A DNA stretch of 64,000 nucleotides, from contig NZ_JACOIJ010000011.1 of assembly GCF_014692495.1 (NCBI RefSeq), positions 42,336 through 106,335 of the forward strand, written 5' to 3'. Position numbers and translations under genes: made by a program. How positions within the stretch are numbered: position 1 is the stretch's first letter; each line of letters starts with the position of its first letter. The notes under the pieces were generated by a model, which did not search any database, had not been told where the DNA came from, and worked only from the letters and a program-made list of their open reading frames with translations. The stretch comes from Sphingobacterium litopenaei. GTDB taxonomy: Bacteria > Bacteroidota > Bacteroidia > Sphingobacteriales > Sphingobacteriaceae. This document shows positions 10,503-19,398 of this stretch, one piece after another.

Positions 10503-12899
10503 ATGGCTAAAAATTTATTAATTGTGGAGTCGCCTGCGAAGGCAAAAACGATAGAGGGTTATCTAGGGAGTGACTTTTTGGTAAAGTCAAGTTATGGGCA
10601 TATTCGTGATTTGGTGAAAACCGATGATGCAATTGATACCGATAATAAGTTTAAACAAAAGTATGAGGTTCCAGCTGATAAAAAGGCTGTGGTCAGTGAA
10701 TTAAAGAAATTAGCAAAGGTTGCAGAGACAGTTTGGTTAGCATCCGATGAGGACCGCGAGGGAGAAGCTATTTCTTGGCACTTGTTTGATACATTAGGAC
10801 TAAAAGATGATAATACCAAGCGTATTGTCTTTCACGAAATCACCAAACCAGCGATTCTTAAAGCCATTGAATCACCGCGTAAGATTGATTATAACTTAGT
10901 AAACGCACAGCAAGCACGTCGTGTATTGGATAGATTGGTAGGTTTTGAATTGTCGCCAGTATTATGGCGCAAAGTGAAGCCTTCACTTTCGGCAGGTCGT
11001 GTACAGTCAGTAGCTGTACGTTTGATTGTGGAACGTGAGCGTGAAATTAATAGATTTACGCCAGAAGCATCGTTTAAGATTGTTGCAATATTTAATACAG
11101 GTAAAGCTAGAGAATCTTTCAAAGCCGAATTGCCCCATCGATTTGCGAAAAAGGACGAAGCAGAGAAATTCTTGAATGACTGTATTAATGCAGCTTATTC
11201 GGTTACGAACTTAGAGAAAAAGCCAGCAAAACGAAATCCTGCAGCACCTTTTACTACTTCTACCTTGCAACAAGAGGCAAGTAGAAAGTTAGGGTATTCT
11301 GTAGCGCGTACGATGCAAGTTGCACAACGTCTATACGAAGCAGGACATATCACCTATATGCGTACGGATTCCGTAAACTTATCGGATACGGCAATTCAAG
11401 GTGCACAAGATGAGATTCTAAAAGCTTATGGTGAAAAATATCATAAAAAGCGTCAATATAAAACGAAGTCTAGTGGAGCTCAAGAAGCACACGAGGCTAT
11501 TCGTCCAACCTATTTTGCGAATCACAGTATCTCGGCAGATCCATCAGAAGTTCGTTTGTACGAATTGATCTGGAAGCGTGCTATTGCTTCGCAAATGAGT
11601 GAAGCAGAATTTGAGAAGACTGTTGCAAAAATCTCTGTTTCAACACGTAGTGAAGAATTGACTGCTACAGGTGAAATCATGAAATTTGATGGTTTCTTGA
11701 AAGTGTATATGGAGTCATTGGACGATGATAATGATAATACCGTTGATGAGGATTCTGATAATGCCTTATTGCCACCATTGGAAGTGGGGCAAGCATTGAA
11801 TCTAAACGATATGACGGCGACAGAGCGTTTCTCACGACCTCCAGCACGTTTTACGGAAGCTTCATTGGTTAAGAAATTAGAAGAATTGGGTATTGGCCGT
11901 CCTTCTACCTATGCACCGACGATTTCAACTATACAAAATCGTGGTTATGTGGTGAAAGAAGATCGTGACGGTAAACCAAGAGATTATAAAGTGTTGACTT
12001 TAAAAGAAGGTCAGGTTTCAGAAGTTACGAAAACAGAAATGACTGGTGTAGAGCGCAGTAAAATGTTCCCTACCGATATCGGTGTTTTGGTGAATGACTT
12101 CTTGGTAGAACACTTCAAAGGTATTGTAGACTTCAATTTCACAGCGAAAGTAGAACGAGAGTTTGACGAAATCGCACAAGGAAATAAAGAGTGGACGGAC
12201 ATGTTGGAAAATTTCTACAGACCATTCCATCACGAAGTAGAAGATACGTTAGAAAATGCAGAACGTGCTTCACACGAACGTGAATTGGGTGTTGATCCAG
12301 TTTCAGGCAAGCCAGTGAGTGTGCGTGTAGGTCGTTTCGGTCCTTTGGTGCAGATCGGTTCCCAAGATGACGAAGAAAAACCTGTGTTTGCTTCGTTACG
12401 TAAAGGACAAATGATTGAAACCATTACTTTCGAAGAAGCGATGGAATTATTCAAGTTGCCAAAGAAAGTAGGAGAGTTCGAAGAGAAAGAAATGACAGTA
12501 GCTATTGGTCGTTTTGGACCTTATATCCGTCACAATTCAGCGTTCTATTCTTTGCCAAAAGGATTGGATCCATTGGATGTGACGCAAGAACAGGCTATTG
12601 AAATTATTCAAACTAAACGCCAAAAGGATATCGAGAAAGTGATTCGTGTTTTCGAAGAAAACCCAGAAGCACAAATCGAAAATGGACGTTGGGGACCTTT
12701 CGTCCGTTTTGGAAAACAAAACTTGAAAATCCCTAAAGGAACAGATGTCAATACGATTACGTACGAGGATGTGTTGAAATGGGCTGCTGAAGATCCAAAA
12801 GCTCCTAAAGCGAAAGCAACAAAAGCTACGGCTAAAACAACTGTAAAAAAGACAACAGCGAAGAAAACAACAACAAAGGCTGCGACGAAAAAGAAATAA
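10503..12899 (+). CDS. topA: DNA topoisomerase I
   Basis: A 798-residue type IA topoisomerase that relaxes negative supercoils. The TOPRIM domain includes Glu9 (VESPAKAKT) and the metal site DEDREGEA at 82-89. The catalytic tyrosine is Tyr285 in HITYMRTDS. Zinc fingers of the E. coli type are absent. Instead the C-terminus has repeats of the GRFGP type (GRFGPLV, GRFGPYI, GRWGPFV) and a final Lys/Ala/Thr-rich basic tail from about residue 765, as is usual in Bacteroidota. It lies 2 bp before the next gene, suggesting an operon topA-unknown-cmk. Confidence 0.97.
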   Translation: MAKNLLIVESPAKAKTIEGYLGSDFLVKSSYGHIRDLVKTDDAIDTDNKFKQKYEVPADKKAVVSELKKLAKVAETVWLASDEDREGEAISWHLFDTLGLKDDNTKRIVFHEITKPAILKAIESPRKIDYNLVNAQQARRVLDRLVGFELSPVLWRKVKPSLSAGRVQSVAVRLIVEREREINRFTPEASFKIVAIFNTGKARESFKAELPHRFAKKDEAEKFLNDCINAAYSVTNLEKKPAKRNPAAPFTTSTLQQEASRKLGYSVARTMQVAQRLYEAGHITYMRTDSVNLSDTAIQGAQDEILKAYGEKYHKKRQYKTKSSGAQEAHEAIRPTYFANHSISADPSEVRLYELIWKRAIASQMSEAEFEKTVAKISVSTRSEELTATGEIMKFDGFLKVYMESLDDDNDNTVDEDSDNALLPPLEVGQALNLNDMTATERFSRPPARFTEASLVKKLEELGIGRPSTYAPTISTIQNRGYVVKEDRDGKPRDYKVLTLKEGQVSEVTKTEMTGVERSKMFPTDIGVLVNDFLVEHFKGIVDFNFTAKVEREFDEIAQGNKEWTDMLENFYRPFHHEVEDTLENAERASHERELGVDPVSGKPVSVRVGRFGPLVQIGSQDDEEKPVFASLRKGQMIETITFEEAMELFKLPKKVGEFEEKEMTVAIGRFGPYIRHNSAFYSLPKGLDPLDVTQEQAIEIIQTKRQKDIEKVIRVFEENPEAQIENGRWGPFVRFGKQNLKIPKGTDVNTITYEDVLKWAAEDPKAPKAKATKATAKTTVKKTTAKKTTTKAATKKK

Positions 12900-12901
12900 G
12901 T

Positions 12902-13315
12902 ATGAAGAAGGATTTGCCTGTTAATATAGTTGAAGATATTTCCATTGCGGTAGTATTAGAAAATGCTACGCCTGATTCCAAAAGTTGGACTGTATATTTG
13001 GTAAATGAGAAAAATGTAGCCTTAACGAATGTTTTGGTTTCTTCCAAAGGCTACGGCCAAAAGGAAGGAAGAGAAGTGAAAACTACTACGCTACGACATT
13101 TCTTGGGTGACGTATCTGCCCACTCCGCTGTACAGATTGAGGTGATTGATACGCAAGTTTTCGGGTTGACTAATGAATATTGGTTGAGCTATTATATTGA
13201 GAATACGATTTACGACAAAAAATATATTTTCCTTCCAGAAAGTATCGTCGATGAGAATCTATCGAAGGTTCCATTGGTAAATAAGCCAGGAGTAATTATT
13301 GGAGGGAATAACTAA
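12902..13315 (+). CDS. Conserved protein of unknown function between topA and cmk
   Basis: A 137-residue protein with no signal peptide or membrane segment and a predicted mostly beta structure. The visible blocks are DISIAVVLENATPDSKSWTV, LVSSKGYGQKEGREVKTTTLRHFLGDV and KYIFLPESI. I recognise it as a conserved Bacteroidota protein, but not as any enzyme. It starts 2 bp after topA and ends 1 bp before the cmk start, so it is very probably translated from the same mRNA. Automated annotations sometimes give such genes a tRNA-synthetase name; nothing in the sequence supports that. Confidence 0.8.
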   Translation: MKKDLPVNIVEDISIAVVLENATPDSKSWTVYLVNEKNVALTNVLVSSKGYGQKEGREVKTTTLRHFLGDVSAHSAVQIEVIDTQVFGLTNEYWLSYYIENTIYDKKYIFLPESIVDENLSKVPLVNKPGVIIGGNN

Positions 13316-13316
13316 G

Positions 13317-13991
13317 ATGGCAAGAGAGAATTTTATTATTGCAATAGATGGTTTTTCTTCTTGTGGAAAGAGTACCGTTGCAAAAGCTATTGCTAAGAAG
13401 TTAAATTTTGTATTTGTGGATAGTGGAGCGATGTACCGTGCGGTGACGCTTTACTTTTTACGCAACAGAATCGATTTTAATGATACAGAAGCTATAAATA
13501 AAGCTTTAGAAAATATTCATATTGATTTTATCCCCAATACGGAGAAAACACAAATTCTACTAAATGGTGAGGATATTTCGGATGAAATCCGCCAAATGGA
13601 AGTCTCAGAGAAGGTAAGTGAAGTAAGCGCAATCAAAGAAGTACGTCATGCCATGGTGGCACAACAACAAAAATTGGGTGCACGCCGTGATATCGTGATG
13701 GATGGTCGTGATATTGGTACGACAGTATTTCCAGATGCCGATTTGAAAATCTTTATGACTGCTGATCCACTTGTGCGTGCTAATCGTCGTTTTGCCGAAT
13801 TGACAGCTAAAGGCGAAACTGTTACTTTGGAAGAGATAATTGAAAATCTAGCGCATCGTGATCATATCGATAGCACACGGGAAGAAAGCCCATTGCGACA
13901 AGCGGAAGATGCTATTGTTTTGGACAATTCGAATTTGACACAAGAAGCACAGTTGGATTTTGTCTTAGAAGAATACAATAAAAGAAAATAA
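13317..13991 (+). CDS. cmk: Cytidylate kinase
   Basis: A 224-residue kinase phosphorylating CMP and dCMP with ATP. The P-loop GFSSCGKST is at residues 12-20, the DSGAMYRAVT block near 40-49, and GRDIGTTVFPDADLKIF near 134-150. I chose the ATG at 13317 (MARENFIIAIDG). The frame extends upstream to a TTG at 13299, but that would overlap the previous gene and skip the GGAGGG sequence about 10 nt before this ATG, one of the better ribosome-binding sites in the window. It is the last gene of the topA run and is followed by a terminator. Confidence 0.96.
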   Translation: MARENFIIAIDGFSSCGKSTVAKAIAKKLNFVFVDSGAMYRAVTLYFLRNRIDFNDTEAINKALENIHIDFIPNTEKTQILLNGEDISDEIRQMEVSEKVSEVSAIKEVRHAMVAQQQKLGARRDIVMDGRDIGTTVFPDADLKIFMTADPLVRANRRFAELTAKGETVTLEEIIENLAHRDHIDSTREESPLRQAEDAIVLDNSNLTQEAQLDFVLEEYNKRK

Positions 13992-14000
13992 GAACAGATA

Positions 14001-14031
14001 AGCCTTTTGAGAATCATCGAAAGGCTTTTTT
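14001..14031 (+). terminator. Terminator after cmk
   Basis: AGCCTTT/AAAGGCT stem (14001-14007 and 14020-14026) followed by TTTTTT on the plus strand, just before the convergent VOC gene. Confidence 0.8.
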
Positions 14032-14035
14032 ATCT

Positions 14036-14464
14036 TTACTTTGCGGCATCCAAGAACTCCTGGATATTAAACTTCTTCATACGCATAAAGGCTTGGGTAA
14101 CTTTGGAAGCGGTAGAAGGATTACTCATCAATTCGCTGAGTATAGCAGGAACAATCTGCCAGGATACTCCAAATTTATCATCCAGCCAACCACAACGATT
14201 ATAAATGCCGCCTTCACCTAATTTTTCCCAATAATGGTCAATTTCTTCCTGGGTATCACAGGTAACGACATAAGAATTGGCAGGAGAGAACTTATACTGT
14301 GGACCACCATTCAACGCCATAAAGCGTGTGTTATTTAATTCAAAAATCGTAACCATAGGATTCTGCGAGAGGATTTTTGAGTTTTTAAAGATAGTGCAGT
14401 AAAATTCAGCTGCTACTTGTGCTAGACCATCAAACCACAAGCATGGATATATTGTATGTGTCAT
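14036..14464 (-). CDS. VOC family protein (PhnB-like)
   Basis: A 142-residue protein of the vicinal-oxygen-chelate fold, PhnB/3-demethylubiquinone-methyltransferase-like subgroup (Pfam 3-dmu-9_3-mt). The typical opening is IYPCLWFDGLAQVAAEFYCTIF. FMALNGGPQYKFSPANSYVV follows in mid-protein, and GWLDDKFGVSWQIVP sits near residue 95. The family has many members of unknown activity; true methyltransferase function is unlikely. It is convergent with cmk and monocistronic. Confidence 0.85.
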   Translation of the reverse strand: MTHTIYPCLWFDGLAQVAAEFYCTIFKNSKILSQNPMVTIFELNNTRFMALNGGPQYKFSPANSYVVTCDTQEEIDHYWEKLGEGGIYNRCGWLDDKFGVSWQIVPAILSELMSNPSTASKVTQAFMRMKKFNIQEFLDAAK

Positions 14465-14596
14465 AAAGGCTATTTATTTGAAGAAATAATTTTGTCTATA
14501 AGCAGTTTTTGAGTTATATAAAAATAATGAATTATGCTCAGTTAGAGTTCAAAACGTAAAAAATAAGTTATACATAAAGATTTATTACAAATTGTA

Positions 14597-14630
14597 AAAG
14601 ACTTTTGGCATCTTAGTCAAAAGTCTTTTT
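14597..14630 (+). terminator. Orphan terminator-like hairpin in front of the TIM-barrel gene
   Basis: Perfect arms AAAGACTTTTG/CAAAAGTCTTT (14597-14607, 14618-14628) followed by TTTTTTA on the plus strand. No plus-strand gene lies immediately upstream: the neighbour, starting at 14464, runs the other way. The next ATG is 20 nt downstream. It may end a short leader or small RNA made from 14465-14600, or act as an attenuator. Confidence 0.6.
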
Positions 14631-14649
14631 TATTGATACAGACCTCTAC

Positions 14650-15573
14650 ATGATGAATCGTAAATCCTTTATTCGCAATACTTCAGCATTATTTGCAGCT
14701 TCTTTTATTTCAGAGAGCTTTGCTTCCTCTGCTCATAACTGTCCGTCCACTTCAACTGCTCCTCTGAAATTGAAAAAGGGGATCAGTTACTATATGATAA
14801 AAGAAGATTTGTCCGTGGCTGATAAATTCAAGTTGGTAAAGGATTTAGGATTTGATGGTATAGAAATCAATTCTCCAGGTACATTGGATATCAAAGAGCT
14901 ATTAAAAGCACGTGATCTTAGTGGGGTGGAGATATTGGGCACCGTGAATAAAGATCATTGGTCCAAGCCGCTTTCTAGTCCTGAGGGATCTGTACAGCAA
15001 TTTATCGTAGATTCTGTCGCGAAATCTATAGAAGAGACGAAGCAACTAGGAGGAGATACTGTTTTGGTAGTTCCTGGAGTAGTTAATGCACAAGTGTCTT
15101 ACGAAACTGCTTACCAAACAGCTCAAAAGAATATCCGTAAGCTGATTCCTTATGCGGAAAAACACAAAGTGAAAATCGCCTTGGAAAATGTTTGGAACAA
15201 TTTTATCCTAAGCCCTGTAGAAGCCAAACGTTTTGTAGATGAAATTAATCATCCTTTGGTGGGATGGTATTTTGATGTGGGCAATGTGTTGCGTTACGGT
15301 TGGCCTGAACATTGGATTGAGACTTTAGGTAATTGTATTTTCAAGGTGCATATCAAAGAATTTAGCCGTAAGGTCATGAATGAGCAGGGGCTAGGTAAAG
15401 GTTTTGGTGTACCACTAACAGAGGGCGATATTGATTGGAAAGTAGTGATCCAGTCTCTACAAAAAATCAATTACAAAGGGGAATACTTGGTTCTGGAATT
15501 AGGAAGCGCCGATCAAGCGCAATTGCAAGATTTTTCTAACAGATTGGATAAGATTATTGGGTATAATGTGTAA
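14650..15573 (+). CDS. Secreted sugar phosphate isomerase/epimerase-like TIM barrel protein
   Basis: A 307-residue protein of the xylose-isomerase-like TIM barrel superfamily (AP_endonuc_2). An N-terminal export signal is present (NRKSFIRNTSALFAASFISESFAS), close to a Tat-type signal, as seen in many Bacteroidota sugar-related homologues. Metal-ligand positions are visible: Glu in KIALENVWNN, Asp/His in GWYFDVGN and KVHIKEF, and Glu in YLVLELG. The substrate is unknown. Two adjacent ATGs (14650 and 14653) are possible starts. The terminator-like hairpin immediately upstream is unusual. Confidence 0.88.
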   Translation: MMNRKSFIRNTSALFAASFISESFASSAHNCPSTSTAPLKLKKGISYYMIKEDLSVADKFKLVKDLGFDGIEINSPGTLDIKELLKARDLSGVEILGTVNKDHWSKPLSSPEGSVQQFIVDSVAKSIEETKQLGGDTVLVVPGVVNAQVSYETAYQTAQKNIRKLIPYAEKHKVKIALENVWNNFILSPVEAKRFVDEINHPLVGWYFDVGNVLRYGWPEHWIETLGNCIFKVHIKEFSRKVMNEQGLGKGFGVPLTEGDIDWKVVIQSLQKINYKGEYLVLELGSADQAQLQDFSNRLDKIIGYNV

Positions 15574-15651
15574 AGAGGAATGGTTGAGGAAGAGATTAAG
15601 AACAAAAATCAAAGACATTAGATGTAAGACAATAAATAGGTGTAAGATATC

Positions 15652-15692
15652 AAAAAATACAGGCTTTAAAATAATTAAAGTCTGTATTTTTT
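15652..15692. terminator. Bidirectional terminator
   Basis: The stem ATACAG-CTTTAA/TTAAAG-CTGTAT with one G/T internal pair is flanked by A6 on the left and T6 on the right. It serves the convergent genes ending at 15573 and 15708. Confidence 0.8.
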
Positions 15693-15707
15693 GATATGCT
15701 CTTCTTT

Positions 15708-16559
15708 CTATTTTTTATGAGAAGGTTCCCATATTAACCTTAAAAAGGAACTCATGCGTTGGTTTTCACGAGCTATAGGTACTCTAACTAATATACCCAA
15801 CATTGTTTGATCGCTAATAGTAAGTCGCATTTGAGGACGAATAGTCATATCGAAATCCCGGTGTTCGAAAGATTTATTGAATTCTATTCCGATAAAGTTT
15901 CTGGTTCCTTCTATCATATAATGAATGTTAGAATTAATATCGTAAGCAGTGTGGGTAGATTTTGTTTTGAAATGATGAATAATCCTCGGACCAGTATAAA
16001 CTAAGGTGTGAAAGTTTCTTCCCCAACGTTTGGCTGCCACGAAAAATGGATTATACACATTTCCATATATAAGTGGATTTCCAAAGTTTTTGAAATCAGA
16101 AAATTCAAATTCGTTTATGTAGCCCATAGCTAATGAAGTGTTTAATTTTTCGCTCACAAAAATAGTGTATTGACCTGCCAGTTTTAAGCTGTTTAATCGG
16201 TTAGCAGGTACGGCTTCAACAGTGACGTTTCGCATTTCAGAATGAAACGTGAAGGGTAGCTCAATTTCTAAACCCAATCTATCGATAGGAGCCCACTCAT
16301 ATTCTATTAGAGTTTCGTATTCATCAAACTCTAAGTTATCCGTCATCCCTAAACCAATATTCCATTCTTTTTCGCCTTTTCGTGCGCCTAAATCACGTAT
16401 TAGATCAATAAATAGAGGTTCGGCGTGCTGGACTTTTGGTAATTCTTTTTTTAGCGAATCGAGTTCTAAAGTGGAATCTGTTGCGATATGCTGCTGTGCA
16501 TAAATAGTTGTCTATAAGTCAAGTAATAGTGTCGTATGTAATGATTTTAATATATTCAT
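15708..16559 (-). pseudogene. HAEPLYID family protein, interrupted by an in-frame stop in the signal peptide
   Basis: The apparent 212-residue frame from 16346 is only the C-terminal part. The same frame continues upstream through VQHAEPLFIDLIRDLG, the signature of the Bacteroidota HAEPLYID family. These are probably outer-membrane or secreted beta-rich proteins of unknown role. A signal-peptide-like ATG start lies at 16557-16559 and the sequence reaches IYAQQ, a plausible signal-peptidase site. Codon 16 (16512-16514) is TAG, inside the hydrophobic stretch. No ATG, GTG or TTG occurs in frame between the stop and 16346, so a protein lacking the signal and signature would be the only product. 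Either a point-mutation pseudogene or a sequencing error. Confidence 0.8.
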
Positions 16560-16624
16560 AAGAAAATTTTCGTAAATACAAGATTAGCTTCAAAAACTGT
16601 TGATTTTTGATGTCATGAAGTGAT

Positions 16625-17005
16625 TTATGAAAATTTTATCTCAGGAGGAGGAGTTGTATTTTTTATAAATAGAAAGGAGTGAGGTGCTAAATAAAAGGCT
16701 GCATAGCATTTTCTTAATTCATCGCGATAGGGAAATATCTGATTATAAGTGTGCGGCAATATCCAGATATTGCTAAAATCTTTTTTAAGGTATAATTTGA
16801 TATTATCACCTTCTTCAATTTCATTAAAAGCATCTTCATATCCTAAGAAAGTCTCTACTACTAATTCCAAAATACTTTCCTGAGGATTCTCCGAAATATT
16901 TTTGGAAATAAGTTCTGATACATCAATACTCATATTGAATAAATGCAGTGCCATTAATCCACAACCGATTTTATAAAGTATGTTGTTTTTAATATTTACC
17001 AGCAT
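16625..17005 (-). CDS. Hypothetical protein
   Basis: A 126-residue frame that I do not recognise. It has a weakly hydrophobic N-terminus (NILYKIGCGLMALHLF), an acidic middle (LELVVETFLGYEDAFNEIEEGDNIKLYL) and the block YRDELRKCYAAFYLAPHSFLF. There is no clear signal peptide. The aromatic and charged composition looks like a real cytoplasmic protein. It lies between two damaged genes in the same direction. Start choice is uncertain; the MALHLF methionine is an alternative. Confidence 0.55.
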   Translation of the reverse strand: MLVNIKNNILYKIGCGLMALHLFNMSIDVSELISKNISENPQESILELVVETFLGYEDAFNEIEEGDNIKLYLKKDFSNIWILPHTYNQIFPYRDELRKCYAAFYLAPHSFLFIKNTTPPPEIKFS

Positions 17006-17100
17006 TTATTGTAAAAACTATCAGATTTTGTTTTATAGGTATTGAATGATATGACACACAAAAATAGTAAATCTTCAGATTATTAGAATCGCTTAGCGAT

Positions 17101-17960
17101 TTAGTCTATAATTCCCAAATCACTAAACACTTTTTTCGTAATAATCTTCCGACAGTTTCCAAAGTCAGCTCTATTGTTTTTTCGGTCTTGCAACAGTCGC
17201 GTAGCGAAATTAAAAATACCTTTTTTCGATTTAATATAACCTGTCCACCAGCCGGTATTTATATTTTTATCTCTTGTCCACCCTGTCTTTGCAAATAGGC
17301 TGTAATCTTCCGCTTTTTCAGATAACATTACCTTTTTTACGATATGCATATTTCGACTTGAGAACGAAGCTTCTCTTCGTATAAAGCTGTAAGAAATTCT
17401 ACTTGATTTTTGGGTGAAATAGCAAAATCTCCAAAATTCCAGAAATCAGCATCCTCTTGTGATAAGTTGTTATTTCCGTAATGGCATTTCGAAAGGTATT
17501 CTTTGTATTTATCTTTTCCGATTTTCTTTGCTAATTCGACGAAAACCCAACCTGCAGAAGATTCAAACGCTTCAGATACCGACATATCGTGATAGATGTC
17601 AGGTCTATAACCGTATTTAATGGTATCCGTTTCGCCAACCCATTTCACGATATCCTGCTCAGTTTTGATCGTGTTGGTTTCTAATGCGATAAGCAAATTA
17701 ATAATTTTAAATGTTGAAGCAGGCAAGGTTTCTAAGTGGATTCCTATAGTATCGGATATCATCCATTTTTTATTTTCGAGATGATAAATAGCGATTGAAC
17801 CATCTACAGCACAATCTTCGCAGTAAGATTTAAATTTTTCAGACGCCAAAATCTCAGCCTGCTCTATAGGTTTGTATTTGCTTGTGTTAAGCTTGTGCTG
17901 CGAACACGCACAATAGCTGAATAGATAAATAAAAAGAAGACTGAGTCTTAAGAATTTCAT
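17101..17960 (-). pseudogene. Class D (OXA-like) beta-lactamase with a one-base frameshift
   Basis: Serine beta-lactamase of class D. The start is taken at 17960 (MKFLRLSLLFIYLFSYCAC), which gives a signal or lipoprotein peptide. The active-site PASTFK has Ser82 and Lys85; YGN is at 161-163 and a WNF block follows. The SxV motif reads SAG (135-137), so its Val is replaced by Gly. The frame stops after QVEICIS. The rest (MHIVKKVMLSEK, then the KTGW motif and the C-terminus) continues in another frame from 17349 to 17101. One base is missing near the AAA at 17351-17353. The KTG motif, required for activity, is therefore separated from the catalytic serine. It sits 14 nt after the broken DUF420-like gene. 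Confidence 0.85.
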
Positions 17961-17974
17961 TCTTTGTTTCAGAT

Positions 17975-18462
17975 TTACAGCATAAAGACAAAAATATACA
18001 AGATCAATCCTGTAATACAAGTCAACGCCATATCCCACATGCCGATTTTTCCCCAAAGACGGTGAGTTTTGCTAAATTTACCTGGTCTTGGATTATTTCC
18101 AAATTTCTTCCAAGATACTGGAATCAAAAATATTCCAGATCAATGAAGTCGTAATGGATAGGAACGTGTGGAAGTAAATCATAAAATTGAGAAAGAAAGT
18201 ACCTTCATACGAAGAACCTTTTACCATTTCAAAGATACCTCCATTTTGCTTCATGTCGTATTCAAAAAGCAATACAACAAAAAACAAGATTAGAAACATC
18301 GTAACTTGAATGTTTTTATGCGCCTTATAAATTTCCTTCCTGTTTTATTTTCTTTACTGAATACCACAATATAGGCAAAATAATTACCATTGACACAACT
18401 ACAATATCCATTAATAGACCACAGCGTGCTCCGAAAATACTCGGTGGAAATGATAGATTCAT
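17975..18462 (-). pseudogene. DUF420-like membrane protein with two frameshifts
   Basis: Joining three frames gives one four-to-five-helix membrane protein. The first part runs MNLSFPPSIFGARCG to KKIKQEGN. The second runs YKAHKNIQVTMFLIL to THTSLIW-like text (FHTFLSITTSLIW). The third runs IPVSWKKFGNNPRPGKFSKTHRLWGKIGMWDMA to the stop at 17975. The layout (KAHK after helix 1, a His-containing helix, then HRLWGKIG before the last helix) fits DUF420/YozB-type proteins. The first shift is at the TTT of 18329-18331 and the second in the T5 run at 18126-18130. Each is explained by one extra base. Two short frames usually called here (18093-18299, 18290-18526) are its fragments. Confidence 0.75.
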
Positions 18463-18512
18463 TGATTTTATTAAGAGACAATAAGATTTTTACTATTAAA
18501 TTAAGACAAAAT

Positions 18513-19301
18513 CTACAAAATACCAAAATGCTTTAAAGCATTCCAGATACCGTCTGAGTCAACGTCATCAGTAATATAATCGGCAATTTCTTTCACTTCT
18601 GGATTGGCATTGCCCATGGCTATGCCTATACCCACATGCTTCAGCATAGTAATATCATTACCACCATCGCCAAACGCCATTGTATTAGCTCTATCAATAC
18701 CAAAGTAATCACAAAACACATCAATACCTACTTGCTTACTTTGTCCTTGTGGATTTACATCAGCAAACAGGGGAGACCAGCGTGAAGCCAAAGAGTTTGG
18801 CATTACTTGTTGCATAAATTCTTTCTCTTCTTCAGGTCCCATAAAGATATTAGTCTGAAGAATAGACGTGATATCCACTCTATCAATATCTACCAACGGC
18901 GGGACAGGAAGATTAAGGTGGGCATACATACCTGCTATTTCAGGAGTCACATCATGAATAGTCACTTCCTTTTCGGACATAAACGAAAAGCTCAACGGCT
19001 TTTCTTTGGCATAGTCTAAGATAGATTGTATATCCTTCGGATCAATCGCTTTTTTAAGTAGGATTTCGCCTTCTTTAGTGACGCAGTATCCGCCATTGAA
19101 AGTGATATAACCATCAAAGTTAAGATAGCGCACATGATCAATACTATTGATCGAACGACCTGTAGAAAGGATGGCTTTAATACCTTTGGCTTGCAATTGT
19201 TCGATGGCTTCTTCGGTAGAAGCAGCTACTTCGTGGGTTTTGAAACTCAGTAGGGTACCATCAATATCGAAAAAAACGGCTTGAATTTTTGGGTTTTGCA
19301 T
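18513..19301 (-). CDS. Cof-type HAD family phosphatase
   Basis: A 262-residue hydrolase of the haloacid dehalogenase superfamily, class IIB cap (Cof subfamily). These dephosphorylate sugar phosphates, flavin mononucleotide or similar small molecules. Motif I FDIDGTLL has nucleophile Asp12 and Asp14; motif II is LSTGRS; motif IV is GDGGNDITML near residue 210. I chose the ATG at 19301 (MQNPKIQAVFFDIDGT) over the upstream start at 19415. The longer form would extend across the promoter of the divergent methyltransferase gene and has no family counterpart. The exact substrate is unknown. Confidence 0.92.
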   Translation of the reverse strand: MQNPKIQAVFFDIDGTLLSFKTHEVAASTEEAIEQLQAKGIKAILSTGRSINSIDHVRYLNFDGYITFNGGYCVTKEGEILLKKAIDPKDIQSILDYAKEKPLSFSFMSEKEVTIHDVTPEIAGMYAHLNLPVPPLVDIDRVDITSILQTNIFMGPEEEKEFMQQVMPNSLASRWSPLFADVNPQGQSKQVGIDVFCDYFGIDRANTMAFGDGGNDITMLKHVGIGIAMGNANPEVKEIADYITDDVDSDGIWNALKHFGIL

Positions 19302-19367
19302 ATGAATGTAATGTGGTTCAAAAGTAAAAAGATATTCTTCAAAATTCAACTTCGGAGGCGCTTTTCG

Positions 19368-19375
19368 TATCTTTG
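19368..19375 (+). promoter_or_regulatory. -7 element of the methyltransferase gene
   Basis: TATCTTTG matches TAnnTTTG and lies 23 nt before the ATG at 19399. It also argues that the GTG at 19375 is not the start codon. Confidence 0.65.
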
Positions 19376-19398
19376 TGCCATTCATCAATAGGACACAC

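Noticed and set aside
12902..13315. Phenylalanyl-tRNA synthetase subunit, as such genes are sometimes named
   Set aside because: No synthetase motif is present; the protein is far too short and lacks class II motifs.
18093..18526. Two separate small membrane proteins
   Set aside because: Their translations join, with a third segment, into one DUF420-like protein after two single-base corrections.
19375..19398. GTG start for the methyltransferase
   Set aside because: It would begin inside the -7 element TATCTTTG; the ATG at 19399 is the better start.
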